The notes beneath the pieces were generated by a model, which was not told the DNA's origin, searched no databases, and worked only from the letters and a program-made list of their open reading frames with translations. A stretch of DNA of 5,383 nt from an uncultured Lachnospiraceae bacterium (GTDB lineage: Bacteria > Bacillota > Clostridia > Lachnospirales > Lachnospiraceae). This document shows positions 1-4,884 of the stretch, one piece after another. Position 1 is the stretch's first letter. Every line of letters begins with the position of its first letter. Where the stretch lies: NCBI GenBank assembly GCA_946630645.1, contig CAMOZD010000104.1, positions 1 through 5,383 of the forward strand, in the 5' to 3' direction. The position numbers and the translations under genes were made by a program.

Positions 1-483
1 CAGCGGGAGGACCTGGCCGACCAGATCAGGGACCTTTTCGATAATTTTGGCCTGGAGGCCAAGATTGTTGTCCGCAAGAGATACTATGTGGTATATCTCA
101 AAGAAGGGACGATGATTTCAGATACTCTTAACATCATCGGGGCACATATTTCCCTGATGAAGTTTGAGAATGTACGTATACTCAAGGATGTCCGTAACTC
201 AGTGAACCGGAGGGTTAACTGTGAGGCTGCCAATATAAATAAGACAGTCTCAGCGGCCAGGAGACAGATAGAAGATATTGAATATATTAAAAATACCGTC
301 GGACTCGATCAGCTGCCGGTCAATCTCCGGGACGTGGCCTGGGCCAGGCTGGAAGACCCGGAGGCAGCCCTTAAAGAGTTGGGTGCTATGCTGCAAAAGC
401 CCCTGGGCAAGTCGGGCGTGAATCACAGGTTGAGAAAACTGAGTTCGATTGCACAGAACATTAGGGAATATGGACATATGTAA
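1..483 (+). CDS. whiA: DNA-binding protein WhiA, C-terminal half (5' end cut by window)
   Basis: The frame is open from base 1 and gives 160 residues ending at TAA 481-483. Known WhiA proteins are about 310-320 residues, so roughly the N-terminal half is outside the window. What is visible is the end of the LAGLIDADG-homing-endonuclease-like domain (from the first residues to about 60), a linker rich in Asn and Arg, and the C-terminal helix-turn-helix domain (about residues 105-155). The HTH carries the family hallmark [12 protein letters not shown] near residues 136-147, preceded by [16 protein letters not shown]. WhiA is a nucleoid-associated DNA-binding protein: in Streptomyces it drives sporulation septation, and in Bacillus it affects cell division and chromosome segregation. 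In Firmicutes it usually follows rapZ (yvcJ) and yvcK, which would lie upstream of this window. The next gene starts 30 bp downstream on the same strand, which suggests one operon. The identification is confident because both the C-terminal motif and the downstream neighbour fit. Confidence 0.95.
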   Translation, partial: QREDLADQIRDLFDNFGLEAKIVVRKRYYVVYLKEGTMISDTLNIIGAHISLMKFENVRILKDVRNSVNRRVNCEAANINKTVSAARRQIEDIEYIKNTVGLDQLPVNLRDVAWARLEDPEAALKELGAMLQKPLGKSGVNHRLRKLSSIAQNIREYGHM

Positions 484-500
484 CACCAGCAAGAGACTAT

Positions 501-506
501 GGGAGG
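501..506 (+). promoter_or_regulatory. Ribosome-binding site fixing the start of the HPr-like gene at GTG 514
   Basis: GGGAGG at 501-506 is a near-perfect Shine-Dalgarno sequence 7 bases before an in-frame GTG at 514-516. An upstream in-frame ATG at 499-501 overlaps the Shine-Dalgarno itself and has none of its own at the right distance. Starting at GTG 514 also places the conserved Ser exactly at residue 46, as in standard HPr numbering. The ATG start would add five residues. Confidence 0.8.
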
Positions 507-513
507 TAATGTA

Positions 514-771
514 GTGATAACAAGATCTATGGATGTCAGAATTCCGCAGGGATTGGACCCCAGCACAATTGCACTGTTTATTCAGATTGCCAGCCAGTAT
601 GAGAGCAGCGTTTACGTGGAGGTTGACAACAAGAAGGTGAATGCGAAAAGTCTGATGGGTATGATGACTTTAGGAATTCCTGAGGGTGGAAGTATTGATG
701 TGATCGCTGATGGAGATGATGAGCGCCAGGCGATCGCACACATTGAAAAGTATCTGATGTCATCAAAGTAA
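514..771 (+). CDS. HPr-fold protein lacking the catalytic histidine (Crh-like)
   Basis: This 85-residue protein has the usual length of HPr. The catalytic region normally reads GLHxRPA with the phosphorylatable His15. Here it reads GLDPSTIALF, so His15 is Asp15, and Arg17 and Pro18 are Ser17 and Thr18. It therefore cannot accept phosphate on N-delta of His from PTS enzyme I. The second control site is intact: NAKSLMGMMTLGI carries Ser46, the target of HPr kinase/phosphorylase in Firmicutes. Loss of His15 with retention of Ser46 is the pattern of Bacillus Crh, which has Gln15 and acts with CcpA in carbon catabolite repression; in Bacillus, crh also follows whiA. The likely role is regulatory rather than sugar transport, but CcpA binding or Ser46 phosphorylation cannot be seen from sequence. 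It lies 30 bp after whiA and is probably co-transcribed. The GTG start was chosen for its Shine-Dalgarno and for the residue numbering. Not every clostridial protein at this locus has been studied, so the Crh label is by analogy. Confidence 0.88.
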   Translation: MITRSMDVRIPQGLDPSTIALFIQIASQYESSVYVEVDNKKVNAKSLMGMMTLGIPEGGSIDVIADGDDERQAIAHIEKYLMSSK

Positions 772-820
772 TTGTGTAGTAAATGATATTGATAAGGGGA
801 ATGCATATTTAGTAGTCGAC

Positions 821-863
821 TTAGGATTCTGAATTTAGGATTTTTAAACTTAGGGTTTTAAAT
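821..863 (+). repeat. Three imperfect tandem TTAGG-type repeats upstream of a promoter
   Basis: TTAGG occurs at 821, 835 and 850, giving three copies of a 14-15 base unit: TTAGGATTCTGAAT, TTAGGATTTTTAAAC and TTAGGGTTTTAAATG. The block ends about 30 bp before the -35 element at 893. It could be a decayed tandem duplication or a multi-copy protein-binding site. No regulator can be named. Confidence 0.5.
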
Positions 864-892
864 GAAATAAGTGTTCTGTTCTTATAATTGTG

Positions 893-921
893 TTGCGAAT
901 ATATAAAATGTGATTTATAAT
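893..921 (+). promoter_or_regulatory. Predicted sigma-A promoter ahead of the SDR leader
   Basis: A -35 element TTGCGA (893-898) and a perfect -10 element TATAAT (916-921) are separated by 17 bases. Transcription would start near 928. The resulting RNA would run directly into the hairpin at 959-1000, so this promoter either drives the SDR gene through a leader or makes a short terminated RNA of about 80 nt. The surrounding DNA is AT-rich, so some chance matches are expected. Another TATAAT at 883-888 has no good -35 partner. Confidence 0.6.
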
Positions 922-958
922 ATTCTCAGCAAAATAATTAAAGGAAAGAGCTTTGTGT

Positions 959-1006
959 CCTGCCTTGGAGCTGTATGATTCTTACAGCTCCTTTGGCAGG
1001 CTTTTT
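959..1006 (+). terminator. Intrinsic terminator-type hairpin between the HPr-like and SDR genes
   Basis: CCTGCC (959-964) pairs with GGCAGG (995-1000). Above a small TT/TTT internal loop, GGAGCTGT (967-974) pairs with ACAGCTCC (984-991), closing a 9-base loop. Five T residues follow at 1002-1006. This is 14 bp of mostly GC-rich stem with a U-tract, the form of a rho-independent terminator. It may simply end the whiA operon, 187 bp after the HPr-like stop. However, it sits downstream of a good promoter and upstream of the SDR start, so it may be a conditional terminator in a leader RNA. Confidence 0.8.
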
Positions 1007-1015
1007 CATATGCGG

Positions 1016-1038
1016 CCGTTTTCTGCAGAAAAAAACGG
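1016..1038 (+). promoter_or_regulatory. Second small hairpin/palindrome just before the SDR ribosome-binding site
   Basis: CCGTTTT (1016-1022) can pair with AAAACGG (1032-1038) around a 9-base loop. In the same place TTTTCTGCAGAAAA (1019-1032) is a perfect 14-bp palindrome. It ends only 8 bases before the AAAGG ribosome-binding site, so it could influence translation as RNA or be bound by protein as DNA. No specific regulator is implied. Confidence 0.4.
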
Positions 1039-1061
1039 TACGCGGAAAGGAATGGAAGTCT

Positions 1062-1820
1062 ATGGATTATGGATTAAAAGGAAAAAATGTTTTGATCACC
1101 GGTTCCACCAAGGGTCTGGGCAAGGCCATCGCCCGGATCATGGCAGAGGAGGGGGCCAATGTAATCGTTTCCGGCCGCAATGAGCAGGAAGCCGTGAAGC
1201 TGGCTGAAGAGATCCGGGACAGCTGCCAGGTCCGGGCTGCCGGCATCCGGGCTGACCTGATGGCCAGAGGGGCTGCGGACCAGCTTTTCGACCAGGCTGT
1301 CGATGCCCTTGGGTCTCTGGATATCCTGGTAAATAACGCAGGGATCTGGCCTACGGCCTATGTGAAGGATATGGAGGAGAAGGCTTTTGAGGATACCATC
1401 TATCTGAATCTGGAGGTCCCTTATATTTTGAGCAGGAGGATGGTCAATCATCTGATTGGCCAGGACCGCAAGGGCAAGATCATCCAGATCGTGTCCCAGG
1501 CGGCCTTCCATGGTTCTACCACAGGCCACGCCCACTATGCGGCTTCCAAGGCCGGTCTGGTAACCTTCATGGTTTCCCTGGCAAGGGAAGTAGCTTCCTA
1601 CGGAATCAATGTCAACGGGGTGGCTCCGGGTATGATGGAGACACCCATGACCGAGGCGGCTCTGACAGCCAAAAAGGACTATTACAACAGCCGGATTCCC
1701 ATTGGCCGGGTGGCTAAGCCTGAGGAGGTGGCCTATGCTGCGGTATTTCTTGCCTCCAATAAGGCGGACTATCTGACGGGAATCACCATCGACGCCACCG
1801 GAGGTATGCTGATGAGATAA
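1062..1820 (+). CDS. Short-chain dehydrogenase/reductase (classical SDR, FabG-like)
   Basis: This 252-residue protein has the size and motifs of a classical SDR, an NAD(P)(H)-dependent oxidoreductase with a Rossmann fold in the cytoplasm. The cofactor loop is TGSTKGLG at residues 13-20. Arg39 after strand beta-2 (VSGRN) suggests a preference for NADP(H). NNAG is at 91-94, Asn116 is the structural/catalytic Asn, and Ser145, Tyr159 and Lys163 (YAASK) complete the active site. The C-terminal APGMMETPM and DYLTGITIDATGG segments are typical. It resembles 3-oxoacyl-ACP reductase FabG, but many sugar and polyol dehydrogenases look the same, so the substrate is not determined. ATG 1062 (MDYGLKGKNVLITG) was chosen because SDRs begin a few residues before the first strand and AAAGG lies at 1046-1050. 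An upstream in-frame ATG at 975 lies inside the loop of the terminator hairpin and would add 29 unusual residues. The following sugar kinase suggests a role in carbohydrate or polyol metabolism, which is an inference. Confidence 0.9.
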   Translation: MDYGLKGKNVLITGSTKGLGKAIARIMAEEGANVIVSGRNEQEAVKLAEEIRDSCQVRAAGIRADLMARGAADQLFDQAVDALGSLDILVNNAGIWPTAYVKDMEEKAFEDTIYLNLEVPYILSRRMVNHLIGQDRKGKIIQIVSQAAFHGSTTGHAHYAASKAGLVTFMVSLAREVASYGINVNGVAPGMMETPMTEAALTAKKDYYNSRIPIGRVAKPEEVAYAAVFLASNKADYLTGITIDATGGMLMR

Positions 1821-1834
1821 GAGAAGCTTATATC

Positions 1835-1863
1835 CTGACCGGAACATGGAAAAATGATAAAAT
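1835..1863 (+). promoter_or_regulatory. Possible distal promoter for the kinase gene
   Basis: CTGACC (1835-1840, four of six matches to TTGACA) is followed after 17 bases by TAAAAT (1858-1863), which is preceded by TGA and so gives an extended -10. It starts 14 bp after the SDR stop. It is weaker than the promoter centred on 1902-1907, and either could be the true one. Confidence 0.35.
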
Positions 1864-1877
1864 ACTGATTGGAACAA
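1835..1877 (+). repeat. Direct repeat with 30-bp spacing upstream of the kinase gene
   Basis: CTGACCGGAACA (1835-1846) recurs as CTGATTGGAACA (1865-1876), identical at 10 of 12 positions and starting exactly 30 bases apart, close to three helical turns. The pair lies upstream of the extended -10 promoter at 1899-1907 and could be a two-site binding element for an activator or repressor. The first copy also overlaps a possible -35 element. Confidence 0.4.
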
Positions 1878-1882
1878 TAAAA

Positions 1883-1899
1883 ATATTGCACAGCAATAT
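1883..1899 (+). promoter_or_regulatory. Perfect 17-bp palindrome overlapping the kinase promoter (candidate operator)
   Basis: ATATTGCACAGCAATAT consists of two perfect 7-bp arms, ATATTGC and GCAATAT, around ACA. It fills the spacer between the presumed -35 position and the -10 element TATAAT at 1902-1907 and touches the TG of the extended -10. That position would let a bound dimeric repressor block RNA polymerase. The size fits operators of GntR, LacI or similar dimeric regulators, but no regulator gene is in the window, so the family is unknown. Confidence 0.55.
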
Positions 1900-1907
1900 G
1901 TTATAAT
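1899..1907 (+). promoter_or_regulatory. Extended -10 promoter for the FGGY kinase gene
   Basis: TGTTATAAT contains a perfect TATAAT (1902-1907) with the TGn extension. There is no good -35 element at the normal distance (AAAAAT at 1879-1884), and extended -10 promoters can work without one. The start would be near 1914, leaving a leader of about 118 nt before the kinase ATG. Confidence 0.55.
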
Positions 1908-1956
1908 ATATCCAAAAGTAAAAAATGCAGCCTTAAAGACAGGAAACAAAGAGTAA

Positions 1957-2031
1957 ATGGGTTCCGGAGGGACCTTGTTATTATTCATGCTGCCGGGGGG
2001 GGCAGCAGTGATGGAAAGGTGGGTTACATAA
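1957..2031 (+). other. Structured kinase leader with G8 tract and a 24-codon mini-ORF
   Basis: The leader contains two predicted hairpins: GGTTCC/GGGACC at 1960-1974 with a GGA loop, and TGCTGCC/GGCAGCA at 1988-2007 with a six-G loop. The second includes an uninterrupted run of eight G at 1995-2002. ATG 1957 opens a 24-codon reading frame (MGSGGTLLLFMLPGGAAVMERWVT in outline) whose TAA at 2029-2031 directly abuts the kinase ATG at 2032. Its only Shine-Dalgarno candidate is AGGA at 1941-1944, 12 bases upstream, so translation is uncertain. The mini-ORF may be chance; the hairpins and the G-run are directly visible. Confidence 0.35.
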
Positions 2032-3546
2032 ATGAAGAATTACTTAATTGGTATTGATGCGGGAAATACGTCCAGCAAGGTGGTTATTTTTGATGAGTAT
2101 GGTAATATCATTTCTTCGGCAGCCACACCAAGCATGCGCTTCGAGCGCCGGGGGGAAGGCTTTGAAGAATTCGATGTGGATGAGCTCTGGAAGCTGATCA
2201 TCCGCTGTATCAGAGAGGCGGTTGTGAATTCAGACATACCGGCTTCCGCCATCAAGGGAATCGGTGTCACTTCCTTTGGCAATGGCCTCGTGTTTGTAGG
2301 AAAGAACGGGGAGACGATTGCTCCCGGCTGCTTCTCCCAGGATTACCGGGCCAATGACATCATAGCCATGTACCAGGAGGAGGGAACCTACGATAAGATC
2401 AATGATATCGTCAAGGGCACCCTCTTTGCCGGAGAGCCGGGACCCATCCTGCGCTGGTACAAGGAACATGAGCGGACTACTTATGATAAGATCGGCGGCG
2501 TCATGATGTTCAAGGATTATATCATGTTCAAGCTGACCGGCGAGCTGGCCACAGACCTCAACTGTTTCGGCGGGTCCTTCATGTTTGATTTAGAGACCAT
2601 GGATTATTCCGATGAACTTTTTAAACTTTACGGGATTGAGGAGCTGAAAGATGCCATGCCTAAGCTGGCCAGTACTCCGACAGAGATTATCGGCCGGGTT
2701 ACCCCGGAGGTGGCTGAGCTGACAGGACTGGCAGAGGGAACACCGGTTGTGGCCGGTATGATGGATATTCTGGCCTGCCTGGTGGGCTCGGGAGCTACCG
2801 GTGATGAGGTTTACACGGCAGTGGCAGGGTCCTGGTGTATCAATGAGACCCATTCTGACCGGATCATCCCCAATGCTTCTTCCAACATGCCCTATCTTTT
2901 TAAGGGCCAGTACCTGAACTGCTCCTACACAGGAGCATCAGGCTCCAACTATGAGTGGTTCAGCCAGAATCTGGCCGACAAGGCCAGGATTGAGGCAGAG
3001 AAAAGAGATGTGTCCTTCTTCACTGTCCTCGACGAGTATATCGCCAGCGTCAAGCCGGAAAAAGCCAAGGTGATATTCAGTCCCTTCGTGGCCCAGCCCA
3101 GTATCCATGTGAATGCCAAAGCTAACTTTATGAATATAGACCAGGGTACCACATATGCTGATCTTTGCTATGCTGTGGCTGAAGGTTGTGCCTACATCCA
3201 CAAGTACCATGTGGACTTCCTGAAAAATGCCGGTCTGCCCTTAAAGGAGATCCGGCTTACCGGTGGAACGGCCAGGAGTAAAGTCTGGAACCAGATCTTT
3301 GCCAATGTGCTCCAGGTTCCCATCGTGGGTGTTGACTGTGAGGAGACCGGTGCCCTTGGTTCGGCCATAGCGGCAGGAATCGGTGCCGGCGTGTACGGCA
3401 GCTATGAGGAAGCCTTTGAAAAGGCGGTGAAGACCCTGCCTCCGGTTATGCCGGATGTGACCACCTTCCCGGTTTACGACAGGAGATATGCCGAGTGGAC
3501 AAAGCTTAATGAGATCTTAAAGCTCTACTGGGACAGCAAAAAATAA
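2032..3546 (+). CDS. FGGY-family carbohydrate kinase, LyxK (L-xylulose kinase)-like
   Basis: This 504-residue protein has the full length of FGGY kinases, which transfer phosphate from ATP to a sugar or polyol in the cytoplasm. The N-terminal domain opens with the phosphate-binding motif GIDAGNTSSK (residues 7-16), with Asp9. The segment LRWYKEHE...IGGVMMFKDYI...LTG (about 140-170) and GTPVVAGMMD with the catalytic base Asp245 follow. AVAGSWCIN (264 onwards) starts the C-terminal domain, whose adenosine loop is LTGGTARSKVW (409-419). A late segment ETGALGSAIAAGIGAGVY is also typical. By recall of E. coli LyxK, the matches around LRW.KEHE, the MMDILA region, the G(S/T)W motif and the C-terminal Gly-rich helix are closer than to glycerol kinase. 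The substrate may therefore be L-xylulose, 3-keto-L-gulonate or a related ketose, but this is not proven. ATG 2032 is preceded by AAAGGTGG (2015-2022). The gene has its own promoter and operator-like palindrome and ends at a strong terminator. Confidence 0.9.
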   Translation: MKNYLIGIDAGNTSSKVVIFDEYGNIISSAATPSMRFERRGEGFEEFDVDELWKLIIRCIREAVVNSDIPASAIKGIGVTSFGNGLVFVGKNGETIAPGCFSQDYRANDIIAMYQEEGTYDKINDIVKGTLFAGEPGPILRWYKEHERTTYDKIGGVMMFKDYIMFKLTGELATDLNCFGGSFMFDLETMDYSDELFKLYGIEELKDAMPKLASTPTEIIGRVTPEVAELTGLAEGTPVVAGMMDILACLVGSGATGDEVYTAVAGSWCINETHSDRIIPNASSNMPYLFKGQYLNCSYTGASGSNYEWFSQNLADKARIEAEKRDVSFFTVLDEYIASVKPEKAKVIFSPFVAQPSIHVNAKANFMNIDQGTTYADLCYAVAEGCAYIHKYHVDFLKNAGLPLKEIRLTGGTARSKVWNQIFANVLQVPIVGVDCEETGALGSAIAAGIGAGVYGSYEEAFEKAVKTLPPVMPDVTTFPVYDRRYAEWTKLNEILKLYWDSKK

Positions 3547-3592
3547 GATTCCGGAAAATGAATTTGGGAAAAATTTAATAATATGAGAAAAT

Positions 3593-3631
3593 TATCCTCT
3601 GCCGGTGAATTGCCTGGCAGAGGATATTTTT
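3593..3631. terminator. Bidirectional intrinsic terminator between the convergent kinase and zinc-ribbon genes
   Basis: TATCCTCTGCC (3593-3603) pairs perfectly with GGCAGAGGATA (3616-3626), an 11-bp stem with a 12-base loop, followed by TTTTT at 3627-3631 on the plus strand. It lies 46 bp after the kinase stop. Read on the minus strand, the same stem is followed by AATTTTC, so it probably also ends the zinc-ribbon transcript, whose stop codon is about 35 bp away. Confidence 0.9.
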
Positions 3632-3662
3632 GTTAGTATATGATAATATTCCGGCAGCTGCA

Positions 3663-4649
3663 TTACTTTGCCGCCGGTTCCTGGTCCTGCTGCAGAATGT
3701 CGGATGGCACGCCGTAAAAACTGTAGATCAGCTCCTGGTCGAAGGAGTCTATGGTCCACTTCCCATCCTTGAACTTAAAGACGATGTCCGCGGTTGTTGT
3801 CTTCCGGGGGGCATCATCCTTCACCTGCCTGTACCAGTCTATAAGCATTTTTGTGAAGTCTGAGACCAGGTTCGATGAGGACTGGCTGCCGTCCTGGGAA
3901 TCACTGCTTTTGGAACCGCTGTCCTGGGAGCCTTTATCCTGGGAATCACTGCTCTTGGAGCCGCTGTCCTGGGAGCTGTTGTCCTGGTTGGCCCCATCAC
4001 TTTGGTCGCCGGAGCCCAGGTATTTATTAAAGAGTCCGGAAAGGATTCCCGCCAGATTATCCGGGTCATAGAGGTCGGCGATATCTTTTTTAGCCTGGTC
4101 AACGATCAGCTGGGGAAGCTTGGAGAAATCCGCGTTGGAACTGGTGACCCTGACGGTGCACTGGTTCCACTTGGTCTCTGAGCTTATGATCTCATAGCTG
4201 GCATCGGAGACCAGTTCATCGAAGAGCGGGTCATAGTCGATGTCGAGGGAATCAAAATCCACCAGGGAGGAGAAGGCGCTGTTCTCAAAGACTTCCTTGA
4301 TCTTGTCCCTGATTACCTTTTTCAGGTCCGGGTCCACAGGCATCTGTTCAGGATGGTACTTCTCTTCAATATTGGACAGGTCCATGGCCTTAAGGCCTTT
4401 AAAGAGTTCCCTGGTGAAGGTGAGACACTCCTTTTCAACTCTGTCGATATAATAACGGTAACCCAGAAGAGATCCGCAGGCCAGTAATATAAGAAGAATC
4501 ATGATGACCAGGGGCCATCTCTTTTTGCGGGGTTTCCCGGCTGAGCCGCTGTCGAGAGGTTTGTAAGCTGCGTCGGTCAGGGGGCTGCCGCAGTTCTTGC
4601 AGACGGATGCCTGGTCAGGGTTTTCGGTGTGACATTTTGGACATTTCAT
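3663..4649 (-). CDS. Membrane-anchored zinc-ribbon protein with Ser/Asp/Gln-rich repeat linker
   Basis: This 328-residue protein begins with a four-cysteine zinc ribbon: CPKC (Cys3, Cys6) and CKNC (Cys17, Cys20). A basic stretch RKKR (41-44) precedes one hydrophobic helix (about 45-64), predicting a cytoplasmic ribbon and an extracytoplasmic C-terminal part. That part has an alpha/beta region (about 66-210), a low-complexity linker rich in Ser, Asp, Gln and Gly (212-259), and a C-terminal segment with DIVFKFKDGKWTIDSF (288-303), which looks like the end of a small beta-sheet domain. This arrangement occurs in many uncharacterised Firmicutes surface proteins (zinc-ribbon domain-containing proteins); the function is unknown. 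ATG 4649 is well supported by GGAGG (minus strand, 4656-4660) 6 bases upstream and by a near-consensus promoter at 4720-4748. It converges with the kinase gene and diverges from the AI-2E-family gene. Confidence 0.85.
   Translation of the reverse strand: MKCPKCHTENPDQASVCKNCGSPLTDAAYKPLDSGSAGKPRKKRWPLVIMILLILLACGSLLGYRYYIDRVEKECLTFTRELFKGLKAMDLSNIEEKYHPEQMPVDPDLKKVIRDKIKEVFENSAFSSLVDFDSLDIDYDPLFDELVSDASYEIISSETKWNQCTVRVTSSNADFSKLPQLIVDQAKKDIADLYDPDNLAGILSGLFNKYLGSGDQSDGANQDNSSQDSGSKSSDSQDKGSQDSGSKSSDSQDGSQSSSNLVSDFTKMLIDWYRQVKDDAPRKTTTADIVFKFKDGKWTIDSFDQELIYSFYGVPSDILQQDQEPAAK
3892..3981 (-). repeat. Tandem 45-bp coding repeat (two copies) in the zinc-ribbon protein linker
   Basis: Copies at 3892-3936 and 3937-3981 differ at only a few bases, mostly in the last six. 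Both encode SQDSGSKSSDSQD (residues 226-238 and 241-253). The unit is 15 codons, so gain or loss of a copy keeps the frame and would change only linker length. Within each unit TCCTGGGA recurs at about 30 bp, which suggests an older, smaller repeat. Confidence 0.85.
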
Positions 4650-4685
4650 AAAAGGCCTCCTTGTTCATCTGTCATAGGGCCGGAT

Positions 4686-4707
4686 CCGCCGGGGCGGTAG
4701 TTTTTTT
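4686..4707 (+). terminator. Possible plus-strand terminator in the divergent region
   Basis: CCGC (4686-4689) can pair with GCGG (4694-4697) around CGGG, followed after TAG by seven T residues (4701-4707). The stem is short. No plus-strand gene ends nearby, so this may be chance, or it may limit antisense transcription into the zinc-ribbon leader or out of it. Confidence 0.25.
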
Positions 4708-4719
4708 ATTCTGTATTTG

Positions 4720-4748
4720 AGTATAATTAGTAAAAACACCCATGTCAA
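4720..4748 (-). promoter_or_regulatory. Strong sigma-A promoter for the zinc-ribbon gene
   Basis: On the minus strand a perfect -35 TTGACA (4748-4743) is followed by a 17-base spacer and the -10 element TATACT (4725-4720). Transcription would start near 4713, giving a leader of about 64 nt to the ATG at 4649. This is the best promoter match in the window. Confidence 0.85.
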
Positions 4749-4819
4749 GGCGGAGGATTTACTGAAAATAGTGAGGGGAAATGTTTGGGATCGATTCTTG
4801 CTGTATGTAAAAGGTAAGT

Positions 4820-4840
4820 ATATTTTCTTTTTGAAAATAT
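4820..4840 (+). promoter_or_regulatory. Perfect AT-rich inverted repeat upstream of the AI-2E-family gene promoter
   Basis: ATATTTTC (4820-4827) and GAAAATAT (4833-4840) are perfect 8-bp inverted arms separated by TTTTT. The element ends 14 bp before the -35 of the plus-strand promoter and lies about 72 bp upstream of the divergent minus-strand -35. It could be a regulator site, though AT-rich palindromes also arise by chance. Confidence 0.35.
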
Positions 4841-4854
4841 TTCTTGATTTGTTG

Positions 4855-4884
4855 TTGTTAGAAAGAATGGAAAAGTAGTATAAT
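4855..4884 (+). promoter_or_regulatory. Predicted promoter for the AI-2E-family gene
   Basis: TTGTTA (4855-4860) and a perfect TATAAT (4879-4884) are separated by 18 bases. Transcription would start near 4891, leaving a short leader that contains the GGAGGA ribosome-binding site at 4904-4909. Confidence 0.65.

Noticed and set aside
821..863. Telomere-like TTAGGG resemblance of the repeats
   Set aside because: Only one copy reads TTAGGG and the unit is 14-15 bp, in an evidently bacterial context. The likeness is coincidental.
955..978. Possible 7-codon leader peptide (GTG 955 to TGA 976-978) before the attenuator-like hairpin
   Set aside because: AAGGA at 941-945 is suitably spaced, but seven codons with no run of a regulatory amino acid are not enough to support a translated leader.
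975..1061. N-terminal extension of the SDR from ATG 975
   Set aside because: The codon lies in the loop of the terminator hairpin with no usable ribosome-binding site, and the extra 29 residues are not expected in a classical SDR. ATG 1062 fits the family.
953..1183. 76-codon frame starting at TTG 953, overlapping the terminator hairpin and the SDR start
   Set aside because: It runs through the terminator stem and overlaps the SDR in another frame, and its product has low-quality composition (Arg/His/Gln-rich at the end). The start codon is weak.
1074..1988. 304-codon open frame on the minus strand across the SDR gene
   Set aside because: It is antisense to a clear SDR gene. Its translation is rich in His, Gly and Leu with no recognisable domain, and it has no convincing ribosome-binding site. 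It is a shadow of the codon bias of the SDR gene.
1821..2031. T-box or catabolite-responsive (cre) element in the kinase leader
   Set aside because: No T-box sequence of the AGGGTGGNACCGCG type and no cre-like palindrome with the central CG was found.
3751..4071. 106-codon plus-strand frame opposite the zinc-ribbon gene
   Set aside because: Its repeated Ser-Trp-Glu-Pro-Leu product is the antisense reading of the Ser/Asp/Gln repeat; there is no domain or ribosome-binding site.
4771..4878. 35-codon hydrophobic mini-ORF (GTG 4771 to TAG 4876-4878), considered as a toxin-like peptide
   Set aside because: The nearest Shine-Dalgarno (GGAGG at 4752-4756) is 14 bases away, the start is GTG, and the frame overlaps the palindrome and the -35 region of the next promoter. 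The Leu/Phe content is explained by AT-rich DNA.
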